Below are positions 26,953-34,721 of a stretch of 64,000 nucleotides of DNA, piece after piece (positions within the stretch are counted from its first letter, which is position 1; each line of letters begins with the position of its first letter). Source of the stretch: an uncultured Bacteroidales bacterium (GTDB lineage Bacteria > Bacteroidota > Bacteroidia > Bacteroidales > UBA932); contig CALVAG010000008.1 in the NCBI GenBank assembly GCA_944325445.1, positions 52,446 through 116,445 of the forward strand, written 5' to 3'. A model generated the notes under the pieces. It searched no databases and had not been told where the DNA came from. It saw only the letters and a program-made list of their open reading frames with translations. The translations under genes were made by a program, and so were the position numbers.

Positions 26953-28754
26953 GAGAGAGAATCGCAGGAGGGTATGACAATTTTGTCATACCGTTTATGA
27001 TAGGAATAATATTTCTTCTTGTTTATCTGTTTATAGGACTGATAAGGATATTGAAACATGTTCCCGGAGAGGACAGAAAGAGACTGTTTCTCTCATTTGT
27101 AAACCCCAAGATCATAATCAAGGATCTTAGGGATATAATTTGCGACTGCCTTTTGCATGTGAAGATATTCAAACGCAATATTTTGCTCGGATACATGCAT
27201 GCAAGCATAGCATTCGGATGGTTTATGCTTATTGTCATCGGGCATATCGAAGTGGCGCTCTTTGTACCGCAAAGGAACGGATCGCTCTACTACCCGGTAT
27301 TCTACAGATTTTTTGTAGCGGAACAGAATTATACGCTCAAAGGAGCCTTTTTCTTCTTTCTTATGGACTTTTTCCTGTTGATTGTATTGGGAGGCGTAGG
27401 GCTTGCAATGTATAAGAGAGTGCGCTCTATAGCGATGGGAATGAGACGGACCACAAAACCATGCTTTGCAGACCGTGTTGCGCTGTATTGTCTTTGGTCT
27501 ATCTTTCCATTGAGATTGCTGGCGGAAGGCTTTACTGCCGGCATAAGCGGAGGAAGTTTTCTTACAAAGCCAGTAAACATGCTGTTTGCCAACTTTTTCG
27601 GCAATGACCTCAATATCTATCCTACATGGTGGGCATATTCCATTGCACTCGGGCTTTTCTTTCTGGCAATGCCGTTCAGCAGGTATATGCATATCCCTAC
27701 GGAGGTACTGCTTATCGTAATGCGCAACGCAGGTCTTAAGGTCACACGGCCGCGCAAGGGATTTGCAGAAGCGGAAATATACTCATGTTCCAGCTGCGGT
27801 ATCTGCCTGGACGCCTGCCCCATGAATGTCCAAAAAAAGAATATCAACTACTCCTCTGTCTATTTTATAAGGTTCCTGCGCCGTCACAATACCAGAAAGA
27901 TAAATGAAATAGCGGACAAATGTCTGATGTGCGGCAAATGCGTGGTATTATGCCCCGTAGGTGTGGAATCATGCAATATTAAGATGGCACAGAGAGGGAC
28001 GGTAACAGAAAAGCTGCCGTACGACTACTCATATCTTCAGGAAATTCATGCACCTGTAAAAGAGAAAAAAGAGAAGGTTCTCTACTTTGCCGGATGTATG
28101 ACGCATCTGACTCCGTCCATAATAAAATCAATGCAGAAGATTTTCGAAGCGGCCGGAGAGGATTACTATTTTGCCGATAGCGATGGCGGGTTATGCTGCG
28201 GAAGGCCTTTGATGATGGCCGGCAAAAAAGAGGCTGCAAAAGAGCTGATAAAAAAGAACAGCGAGCTCTTTATGGCTTCGGGATGCGAAACCATAGTACT
28301 CTCCTGCCCTATCTGCCTCAGGGTTTTCAAGGAAGAATACAGACTTCCTGGAATAAAGTTGCTGCACCATACCCAGTATATCGACTCACTCATTAAAGAG
28401 GGACGGATAAGCGTGAACAAGGATGATACTTCATTCGTATATCACGACCCCTGCGAATTGGGCAGAGGGTGCAAGATATACGACGAGCCACGCAATGTCG
28501 TTGCGGCATTGGGCGAACTCAGACATGCATCCAAAGAGAAAAAGGAGAGCATCTGTTGCGGAGGCAGTGTAGGCAGCCTTACTCTCAATTTCGACGACAG
28601 GGCGAAAATCACAAGAGAATCCATAAAGGCTCTCACAGTGGAAAATCCCGACAAAATCATTACTGCATGTCCGTTATGCCTGAAAACCTTCTCAGACCAG
28701 AGCATGGTGCCGGTAAACGACATAGCGGAAGCGGTCGCTGAAAAAATTGCTTAA
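26949..28754 (+). CDS. Membrane-bound HdrD-like (cytochrome b-type plus Fe-S plus CCG) protein
   Basis: A 601-residue fusion. Residues 1-255 hold about five membrane helices (11-35, 82-106, 131-155, 177-199, 226-246) with histidines H84, H99 and H248 that could bind heme b. Two ferredoxin clusters follow: C280, C283, C286, C290 and C325, C328, C331, C335. The C-terminal part has two canonical CCG domains: C383/C416-C417/C453-C456 and C502/C536-C537/C574-C577. This is the HdrE-HdrD or QmoC/DsrK style of architecture, linking a quinone site to iron-sulfur chemistry. A menaquinone link is plausible because menA is encoded in the window. Confidence 0.87.
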   Translation: MRERIAGGYDNFVIPFMIGIIFLLVYLFIGLIRILKHVPGEDRKRLFLSFVNPKIIIKDLRDIICDCLLHVKIFKRNILLGYMHASIAFGWFMLIVIGHIEVALFVPQRNGSLYYPVFYRFFVAEQNYTLKGAFFFFLMDFFLLIVLGGVGLAMYKRVRSIAMGMRRTTKPCFADRVALYCLWSIFPLRLLAEGFTAGISGGSFLTKPVNMLFANFFGNDLNIYPTWWAYSIALGLFFLAMPFSRYMHIPTEVLLIVMRNAGLKVTRPRKGFAEAEIYSCSSCGICLDACPMNVQKKNINYSSVYFIRFLRRHNTRKINEIADKCLMCGKCVVLCPVGVESCNIKMAQRGTVTEKLPYDYSYLQEIHAPVKEKKEKVLYFAGCMTHLTPSIIKSMQKIFEAAGEDYYFADSDGGLCCGRPLMMAGKKEAAKELIKKNSELFMASGCETIVLSCPICLRVFKEEYRLPGIKLLHHTQYIDSLIKEGRISVNKDDTSFVYHDPCELGRGCKIYDEPRNVVAALGELRHASKEKKESICCGGSVGSLTLNFDDRAKITRESIKALTVENPDKIITACPLCLKTFSDQSMVPVNDIAEAVAEKIA

Positions 28755-28770
28755 TTTATTGAAAATATAC

Positions 28771-28801
28771 TTTGTAAAAATAGTATAATGTTTTACTTTT
28801 G
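28771..28801 (+). promoter_or_regulatory. Promoter of the cysteate synthase homologue
   Basis: TTTG at 28771-28774 and TACTTTTG at 28794-28801 are separated by 19 bp, a perfect match to the Bacteroidetes promoter consensus. Transcription would start near 28807, 20 bp before the ATG at 28826. This also excludes the TTG at 28799 as start codon. Confidence 0.8.
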
Positions 28802-28825
28802 TACGTTCTTTTAAAAAGGGATTAT

Positions 28826-30118
28826 ATGGATTTCAAACCTACGGACTACAAATTGCTTACAGTTGCAACCAACAGAATATTCGAGGATACCGGCTGGGTT
28901 TTAAACGACCCCCAATGTGCGGTTCCTTCGCTGGTAAGGGCGATATACGATAAAAAACAGATAGAATTCAAGGATGAGAGTTATGGGTTCTACAAATATG
29001 CGGACTGGCTGCCAGTCAATACGGTTCTCAAAAACTCTTCCGCACCTGTAACGTATAAAAGCGAAAAGCTGGCAAAGCATTTGGGTCTGGAAAACCTCTA
29101 TATAACCTTTTCCGGATATTGGCCCGAAAAGGGAGCTGCAATGAACACATGCTCTTTCAAGGAGACCGAAGCATACTCCGTATGTGCAAGGCTGCCTCTC
29201 GGCAACGAGAAAATTTTGGTGCTGGCTTCGGCAGGCAATACGGCAAGGGCTTTTGCGCAGGTATGCTCGGATAACAATATCCCTATCGTCATAGCCATTC
29301 CATACGAGAATATAAACGCAATGTGGTTTAAAAAACCGCTGAACGATTGCGTCAAGATTATAAGCACTCCTGCAAAGACAGACTATTACGATGCCATTCA
29401 GTTAGCTGCAAAAGTCTGCGGGTCAGACAAATTCATTGAGGAAGGAGGCGCCAAGAACATAGCGAGAAGGGACGGTATGGGAACTACGGTCCTTTCAGCG
29501 GCGGAATTCATAGGCAGCATTCCGGAATTCTATTTTCAGGCAATAGGCAGCGGCACAGGTACGATTGCCGCATGGGAAGCCAATATGAGACTGATAGAGG
29601 ATGGCAGATTCGGGAAAAATCTCATGAAACTGATTCCCTCGCAGAATATACCGTTCACTCCCATGTATGATGCATGGCAGGCAGGCAGCAAGGAGTTGCT
29701 CCCGTGCGATCAGGACAAGGCAAGGATACAGGCGTTGGAGATAGTGGCAAAAGTACTCTCCAACAGAAAGCCCCCCTACTCTATTGCCGGAGGTCTTTAC
29801 GATGCTCTCAAAGCCTCTAACGGAGATGTCGAGATTGCAACCAACGCAGAGCTCCAAAATGCATGCGAGCTCTTCAAAGAGCTGGAAGGCAACGACATCC
29901 ATCATGCTGCAGGAGTAGCTGTAAGCAGCCTCATTAAAGCTGTAAAGAAAGGGACAGTAAAAAAAGATTCTCTTATCATGCTAAATATAACTGGAGGCGG
30001 AGAACAGCTCTTCAAAAAAGAGAACAAATGTGTTCAGGTAAAACCGGATCTCATAATTTCGGATACGGAGGAATCCGACAGGATAATAGAAAAAGTGCTC
30101 AGGCTTTTCAATAAATAA
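28826..30118 (+). CDS. Cysteate synthase (threonine synthase paralogue)
   Basis: A 430-residue PLP enzyme of the threonine-synthase fold. The stretch FSGYWPEKGAAMNTCSFKE resembles the cysteate synthases described from Methanosarcina, with the PLP lysine at K112; VLASAGNTARAF is the phosphate-binding region. Cysteate synthase replaces the phosphate of O-phosphoserine with sulfite to give cysteate, used for coenzyme M in methanogens and, in Bacteroidetes, as the proposed head group of sulfonolipids (capnoids). No other lipid gene adjoins it. It has its own promoter and terminator. Threonine synthase proper is the alternative; the motif context makes cysteate synthase more likely. Confidence 0.8.
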   Translation: MDFKPTDYKLLTVATNRIFEDTGWVLNDPQCAVPSLVRAIYDKKQIEFKDESYGFYKYADWLPVNTVLKNSSAPVTYKSEKLAKHLGLENLYITFSGYWPEKGAAMNTCSFKETEAYSVCARLPLGNEKILVLASAGNTARAFAQVCSDNNIPIVIAIPYENINAMWFKKPLNDCVKIISTPAKTDYYDAIQLAAKVCGSDKFIEEGGAKNIARRDGMGTTVLSAAEFIGSIPEFYFQAIGSGTGTIAAWEANMRLIEDGRFGKNLMKLIPSQNIPFTPMYDAWQAGSKELLPCDQDKARIQALEIVAKVLSNRKPPYSIAGGLYDALKASNGDVEIATNAELQNACELFKELEGNDIHHAAGVAVSSLIKAVKKGTVKKDSLIMLNITGGGEQLFKKENKCVQVKPDLIISDTEESDRIIEKVLRLFNK

Positions 30119-30151
30119 ACGACAGTCAGTCAAAATAAATATGTAAAAGGG

Positions 30152-30197
30152 GAAGAGTGTTGCGACCGATTCAGGCGCAACACTCTTCGTTTTATTT
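30152..30197 (+). terminator. Intrinsic terminator of the cysteate synthase gene
   Basis: Perfect 13-bp stem GAAGAGTGTTGCG (30152-30164) and CGCAACACTCTTC (30176-30188), 11-base loop, then GTTTTATTT. It lies 33 bp after the stop codon. Confidence 0.85.
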
Positions 30198-30212
30198 GAC
30201 GGATAGGGATAT

Positions 30213-30244
30213 AAAAAAGACCGGCAATGGTTTACCGGTCTTTT
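30213..30244 (-). terminator. Terminator of the lysine-fermentation operon (possibly bidirectional)
   Basis: AAAAGACCGG (30215-30224) and CCGGTCTTTT (30235-30244) form a 10-bp stem with a 10-base loop. On the minus strand the stem is followed by a T-run (complement of the A-run at 30213-30218). It is 25 bp after the etfA stop; read on the plus strand it also ends in TTTT and could back up the neighbouring terminator. Confidence 0.75.
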
Positions 30245-30269
30245 CATATTGAAAATGAACTGTTAAAAA

Positions 30270-31277
30270 TTAACGTTTCATCTCTTTTGCCAATCTTTCG
30301 GTAAGCATGGGAACAATCTTGTTGGCATCCCCTACTATACCTAAATCTGCAACCTGGAATATAGGCGCGAACTTATCCTTATTGATTGCAATGATAAGTT
30401 CGGACTCTTCCATACCGGCAAGATGCTGGATTGCACCTGAAATACCGCATGCCAGATACAAATCCGGCCTGACGGTCTTTCCTGTCTGCCCTACCTGTCT
30501 GTCGTGAGGCATTACACCTGCATCCACCATCGCACGTGATGATGATACCTCACCGCCGATCTGTTGAGCAAGAGCCTCGAGTTTTGCAAAATTCTCCTTG
30601 CATCCTACGCCTCTACCGCCTGATACGAGGATTTTAGCCTCTGTAATATCGATCTTGCCCTTATCGGCCTTAACGGTTTCGAGTAATTTTACGGCAAATT
30701 TTGATTTGTCGAATTTAGGCTCGAACGGTATTATCGTACCCTTTCTGCTCGCATCCTTCTCCCTTTTCTGCATAACGCCAGGACGGACAGTAGACATTTG
30801 GGGACGGTGCTGCGTACACATGATGGTTGCCATAAGATTGCCGCCGAATGCAGGACGGGTCATCATAAGCTCCTTTGTATCCTCTGAAATTTCCAGCTTT
30901 GTACAATCGGCCGTCAAACCTGTCTCCAATCTTGCAGAGAGTCTCGGTGCAAGGTCCCTGCCTATTGTCGTTGCGCCGAAAAGGACTATCGACGGACGGA
31001 ATGCAATGACCAACTGATATACAGCCTGTGCATATTGCTCTGTGATATAATCTTCCAATTCGGGGCTGTCTATGACAATAACATCGTCTGCTCCATAGGC
31101 GATAAGATCATTAGCCTGGTCCTTGATGTTATGGCCGGGAAAAATAGCCACTACCTTTTCGCCTAAAACATCTGCCAAATCCCTTGCCTTGCCCAAAAGT
31201 TCAAGAGCAACGGGTTGAATCTTACCCTCTCTCTGCTCTATAAAAACATATACGTGTTTGTAATCTGCTTTATTCAT
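30270..31277 (-). CDS. etfA: Electron transfer flavoprotein alpha subunit
   Basis: A 335-residue EtfA. The C-terminal FAD-binding region is present (VLVSGGRGVGCKENF, SRAMVDAGVMPHDRQVGQTGKTV, YLACGISGAIQHLAGM). EtfA and EtfB shuttle electrons between butyryl-CoA dehydrogenase and a redox partner. It is the last gene of the 13-gene lysine operon, 20 bp after etfB, and followed by the terminator. No extra ferredoxin domain is fused to it. Whether the complex bifurcates cannot be settled here, although the pairing with clostridial-like EtfB makes it possible. Confidence 0.95.
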   Translation of the reverse strand: MNKADYKHVYVFIEQREGKIQPVALELLGKARDLADVLGEKVVAIFPGHNIKDQANDLIAYGADDVIVIDSPELEDYITEQYAQAVYQLVIAFRPSIVLFGATTIGRDLAPRLSARLETGLTADCTKLEISEDTKELMMTRPAFGGNLMATIMCTQHRPQMSTVRPGVMQKREKDASRKGTIIPFEPKFDKSKFAVKLLETVKADKGKIDITEAKILVSGGRGVGCKENFAKLEALAQQIGGEVSSSRAMVDAGVMPHDRQVGQTGKTVRPDLYLACGISGAIQHLAGMEESELIIAINKDKFAPIFQVADLGIVGDANKIVPMLTERLAKEMKR

Positions 31278-31297
31278 ATCGATAATAGTTTAGGCAA

Positions 31298-32077
31298 TTA
31301 AATAATAAATTTCTCTTTAAGTTTGCTGACAATCAGATTTACCGCCTGCTCAGGGTCTACCTCATGCACTTCACCTGCGGCCTTGATACCTTTGGTAAAT
31401 GCCTTGTTCACTCTTGTAGGAGAACCTTTGAGACCGAGCTTCTCTGCAGGAAGATCTACCTTGTCATCTCCCCATATGTCTATTTCCCTGTCGTATGCAT
31501 CTACGATACCTGCCACGTTCATGTATCTGGCCTTATATCCGCTTGCCAATACAGTCATGAGGGCCGGAGAAGATACCTCCAACATCTGATAACCGTCTTC
31601 GGTCTCTTTCTTTACGATATATTTGCCGTCCTTTACATCGAAACCTGCGACATATGATACCTGAGGCAGTCCCAAATGTTCTGCAATCTGCGGGCCTACC
31701 TGTGCTGTATCTCCATCTATTGCCTGACGTCCCGTTATAATCAAATCATACTCGAGATTCTTGAGAGCGGCAGCTATGGTGTGGGAAGTAGCAAGTGTAT
31801 CTGCACCTCCGAACGCCCTGCTTGTAAGCAGGATAGCCCTGTCTGCCCCCATTGCGTAAGCCTCTCTCAATATGAGTTCTGCCTGAGGAGGACCCATGGT
31901 TATAACGGTCACATGTGCTCCATATTTGTCTTTCAGTTCCAAAGCCAATTCCAAACCGCCTTTATCGTCGGGATTCATGATACTTGGAACTCCATCGCGA
32001 ATAAGCGTACCGGTTACAGGATTAATCTTTATCTCGGTAGTATCCGGAACTTGTTTTATACAAACTACTATTTTCAT
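31298..32077 (-). CDS. etfB: Electron transfer flavoprotein beta subunit
   Basis: A 259-residue EtfB starting MKIVVCIKQVPDT. The blocks GTLIRDGVPSIMNPDDKGGLE and LIITGRQAIDGDTAQVGPQ closely recall EtfB of clostridial butyryl-CoA dehydrogenase/Etf complexes that bifurcate electrons from NADH to crotonyl-CoA and ferredoxin; that parallel is from memory of the family. The ATG at 32077 gives the normal N terminus; the TTG at 32086 adds three residues. It lies between bcd and etfA in the lysine operon. Confidence 0.95.
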   Translation of the reverse strand: MKIVVCIKQVPDTTEIKINPVTGTLIRDGVPSIMNPDDKGGLELALELKDKYGAHVTVITMGPPQAELILREAYAMGADRAILLTSRAFGGADTLATSHTIAAALKNLEYDLIITGRQAIDGDTAQVGPQIAEHLGLPQVSYVAGFDVKDGKYIVKKETEDGYQMLEVSSPALMTVLASGYKARYMNVAGIVDAYDREIDIWGDDKVDLPAEKLGLKGSPTRVNKAFTKGIKAAGEVHEVDPEQAVNLIVSKLKEKFII

Positions 32078-32097
32078 TATTTTCAAATCTAAAATTC

Positions 32098-33237
32098 TTA
32101 TTTAAATAACTTAGCTGCGATCACCATTCTCTGAACCTCTGAAGTTCCTTCGTAAATTTCAGTAATCTTGGCATCACGCATCATTCTCTCTACCGGATAC
32201 TCACGGGTATAACCATAGCCGCCGTGGAACTGGACAGCCTTTGTAGTCACTTCCATTGCTGTTTCCGCAGCAAAAAGTTTACACATTGCAGCATCTGCCG
32301 AATATGGCAATCCTGCATCCTGCTTCCATGCAGCAGACCTTACAAGCAACCTTGCGGCCTGTACCTTAGTTTCAAGATCTGCCATCTGGAATTGTGTATT
32401 CTGGAAAGCAGAGATAGAGCGTCCGAACTGTTTTCTCTCTTTAGTATATTTTACAGTCTCATCCATTGCTCCCTGAGCTATACCGAGAGCTTGTGATGCA
32501 ATTCCGATACGTCCGCCGTCCAATGTTTTCATCGCGATTTTGAAACCCTCTCCCAATTTGCCGAGCATATTGGATTTGGGAACTCTGCAGTTTTCGAATA
32601 TCAGTTCGCAAGTGGCAGAACCTCTGATACCGAGCTTATGCTCCTTTTTACCTATTGAAAAGCCTGGAGTGTCGGCATCTACTATGAATGTGGTTATACC
32701 TTTGTTTTTCAAAGACTTGTCAGTCATTGTAGCGATAACATACACATTTGCCTTGCCGGCATTGGTAATGAATATCTTGCTGCCGTTAAGTATATAGTAA
32801 TCTCCATCCTCTACAGCCATTGTCTGCTGTGCAGATGCATCCGTTCCTGCATTCGGCTCTGTAAGACCGAAAGCGCCGAGCCATTCTCCACTTGCCAGTT
32901 TGGGAAGATACTTCTGTTTTTGCTCCTCCGTACCGAATTCCCAGATAGGAGACATGCACAATGATGTATGGGCGGAGAGTATTACACCTGTTGTAGCGCA
33001 GACACGCGATAACTCCTCTACAGCCATTGAATACATGATATGGTCGCCGCCGGCTCCACCGTAATTTTTTGGAATATAAATACCGAACAGGCCCAATTTG
33101 GCCATTTTAGCCACGGTCTCATCGGGAAACCTTTCGGTATCATCTACCTCGGCAGCAAGAGGTTTTACCTCTTTCTCAGCAAATTCTCTGATCATCTGCT
33201 GAAATAATTGCTGTGTTTTAGTAAGTTGAAAGTTCAT
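32098..33237 (-). CDS. bcd: Butyryl-CoA dehydrogenase (short-chain acyl-CoA dehydrogenase)
   Basis: A 379-residue flavoenzyme of normal length that reduces crotonyl-CoA to butyryl-CoA with electrons from EtfAB. Family signatures are seen: AFGLTEPNAGTDASAQ, the FAD/substrate region ERKQFGRSISAFQ, and the catalytic glutamate in IYEGTSEVQRM near the C terminus. In the lysine pathway crotonyl-CoA comes from 3-aminobutyryl-CoA after loss of ammonia. The gene is followed by etfB 20 bp on and preceded by the CoA-transferase B gene, so the order fits the last reductive step of the route to butyrate. Confidence 0.95.
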   Translation of the reverse strand: MNFQLTKTQQLFQQMIREFAEKEVKPLAAEVDDTERFPDETVAKMAKLGLFGIYIPKNYGGAGGDHIMYSMAVEELSRVCATTGVILSAHTSLCMSPIWEFGTEEQKQKYLPKLASGEWLGAFGLTEPNAGTDASAQQTMAVEDGDYYILNGSKIFITNAGKANVYVIATMTDKSLKNKGITTFIVDADTPGFSIGKKEHKLGIRGSATCELIFENCRVPKSNMLGKLGEGFKIAMKTLDGGRIGIASQALGIAQGAMDETVKYTKERKQFGRSISAFQNTQFQMADLETKVQAARLLVRSAAWKQDAGLPYSADAAMCKLFAAETAMEVTTKAVQFHGGYGYTREYPVERMMRDAKITEIYEGTSEVQRMVIAAKLFK

Positions 33238-33254
33238 ACCAATGCAGTATTAGT

Positions 33255-33917
33255 TTAATTTAATTTAATTTGTTTTAGATTGTCTGAAATAATAAGTGTG
33301 GCCTCTGTAGCCGCCTGAATCTGCTCTACGGTAAATTCAGGATTGATCTCTGTCAGGACAATGCCTTTAGGAGTTATCTCCATTACACCCATCTCTGTGA
33401 TAATCATATTCACCTGTCCTGCTGCAGTCAAAGGCAGTCTGCATTTTTTCAGAATTTTAGGATTTCCTTTGGCTGTATGCTCCATAGTAAGGATAACCTT
33501 TTTTGCACCGACCAGAAGGTCCATTGCACCACCCATGCCCGGAGTTTTTTTACCGGGGATGATCCAGTTGGCCAAATCTCCCTTTTCGTCCACCTCAAGG
33601 GCACCGAGGAAAGTTGCGTTTACATGTCCGCCCCTGATTATGCCGAACGAGGTTGCAGAATCGAATGTGGCAGCACCGGGAAGAGAAGTTATATAGCCGC
33701 CGCCTGCATTTACCAGATGCGGATCCTCCTTTCCCTCTTCTGGAGCAGGTCCCATACCCAACATTCCGTTTTCAGATTGCAGTGTAACGGTAACACCTTC
33801 CGGCAGATAATTCGGTATAAGTGTAGGGATACCTATTCCGAGATTCACTACATCGCCGTCTTTGATTTCAAGAGCAGCCCTTTTGGCTATAAACTCTCTG
33901 ATTTGATTCTTGTCCAT
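33255..33917 (-). CDS. Butyryl-CoA:acetoacetate CoA-transferase, subunit B
   Basis: A 220-residue class-I CoA-transferase beta chain. The catalytic glutamate is in SENGMLGMGP, and GGAMDLLVGAKKVI is the usual glycine-rich loop. With the alpha chain it would move CoA from butyryl-CoA to acetoacetate, regenerating acetoacetyl-CoA and releasing butyrate. Unusually, the alpha chain is encoded at the far 5' end of the operon (42274-42921), separated by eight genes. It starts 13 bp after kamE. Confidence 0.92.
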   Translation of the reverse strand: MDKNQIREFIAKRAALEIKDGDVVNLGIGIPTLIPNYLPEGVTVTLQSENGMLGMGPAPEEGKEDPHLVNAGGGYITSLPGAATFDSATSFGIIRGGHVNATFLGALEVDEKGDLANWIIPGKKTPGMGGAMDLLVGAKKVILTMEHTAKGNPKILKKCRLPLTAAGQVNMIITEMGVMEITPKGIVLTEINPEFTVEQIQAATEATLIISDNLKQIKLN

Positions 33918-33930
33918 AATACTATAGTGT

Positions 33931-34719
33931 TTATTGTTTGTTTCTTTTTACGTATTCCTGTGCGATATAAGAGGCTACGTCATCCGCGTATGTATTGGCA
34001 CCGAATCCGGCGTCGAAGCCAAGCTCTTTAGCCAGTTCGTGGCTTATTCTCGGGCCGCCGCATACTACTATCATCTTGTCTCTGAGACCTTCAGCCTCCA
34101 TAAGTTCAATCAGATTCGTAAGATTCTGGATATGCACGTCCTTTTGGGTGACAGTCTGCGATACCAATATGGCATCGGCCTTAAGTTCCATCGCCTTTGC
34201 AAGCAGCTCTTCATTTGGCACCTGGCTTCCGAGATTATATGCATCGAACATATCGTATCTTTCCAGGCCGTAGTGGCCGGCATAACCCTTCATATTCATT
34301 ATGGCATCTATTCCTACCGTATGAGCGTCCGTTCCGGTACTTGCCCCCACCACAACGAGTTTGCGTCCTATGTTCTCTTTGATATATTCGTCGCACTCAT
34401 GCATATCCATGGTCGTACTCTCGACCTTGGGCACATAAATGTTGGAATAGTCTACAGTATGGACCAGACTTCCATAGCAGTTAAAGAAAGTAAATCCGGG
34501 AGTGAGTTCTTTGCTGAATGCCACGAGAGGATTTTCAAAGCCCATCTTTTTCAGAAGAAGTTTTGCAGCCTCTACGGCCTCGGGGCCTTCCGGTACAGGC
34601 AGGGTAAAACTCAATTGAACCTTACCGTCATTCATAGTATCGCCATAAGGCTTTACTTTTGTTAAATCCAGCGTCTGATCGAAATCTTTCGCCTGCATTG
34701 AATATAAACCGCCTGACAT
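33931..34719 (-). CDS. kamE: Lysine 5,6-aminomutase beta subunit
   Basis: A 262-residue cobalamin-binding subunit. The base-off B12 motif DxHxxG is D131, H133, G136, within GASTGTDAHTVG. K144 (NMKGYAGHYG) corresponds to the lysine known from the clostridial enzyme to hold PLP in the resting state. With KamD it moves the terminal amino group of beta-lysine from C6 to C5, giving 3,5-diaminohexanoate. It lies 2 bp downstream of kamD. The positions of both key residues match those of the studied enzyme, so activity is expected. Confidence 0.96.
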   Translation of the reverse strand: MSGGLYSMQAKDFDQTLDLTKVKPYGDTMNDGKVQLSFTLPVPEGPEAVEAAKLLLKKMGFENPLVAFSKELTPGFTFFNCYGSLVHTVDYSNIYVPKVESTTMDMHECDEYIKENIGRKLVVVGASTGTDAHTVGIDAIMNMKGYAGHYGLERYDMFDAYNLGSQVPNEELLAKAMELKADAILVSQTVTQKDVHIQNLTNLIELMEAEGLRDKMIVVCGGPRISHELAKELGFDAGFGANTYADDVASYIAQEYVKRNKQ

Positions 34720-34721
34720 CT

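Noticed and set aside
28826..30118. Plain threonine synthase
   Set aside because: Fold is shared, but the FSGYWPEKG...CSFKE context matches cysteate synthase; kept as an alternative with reduced confidence.
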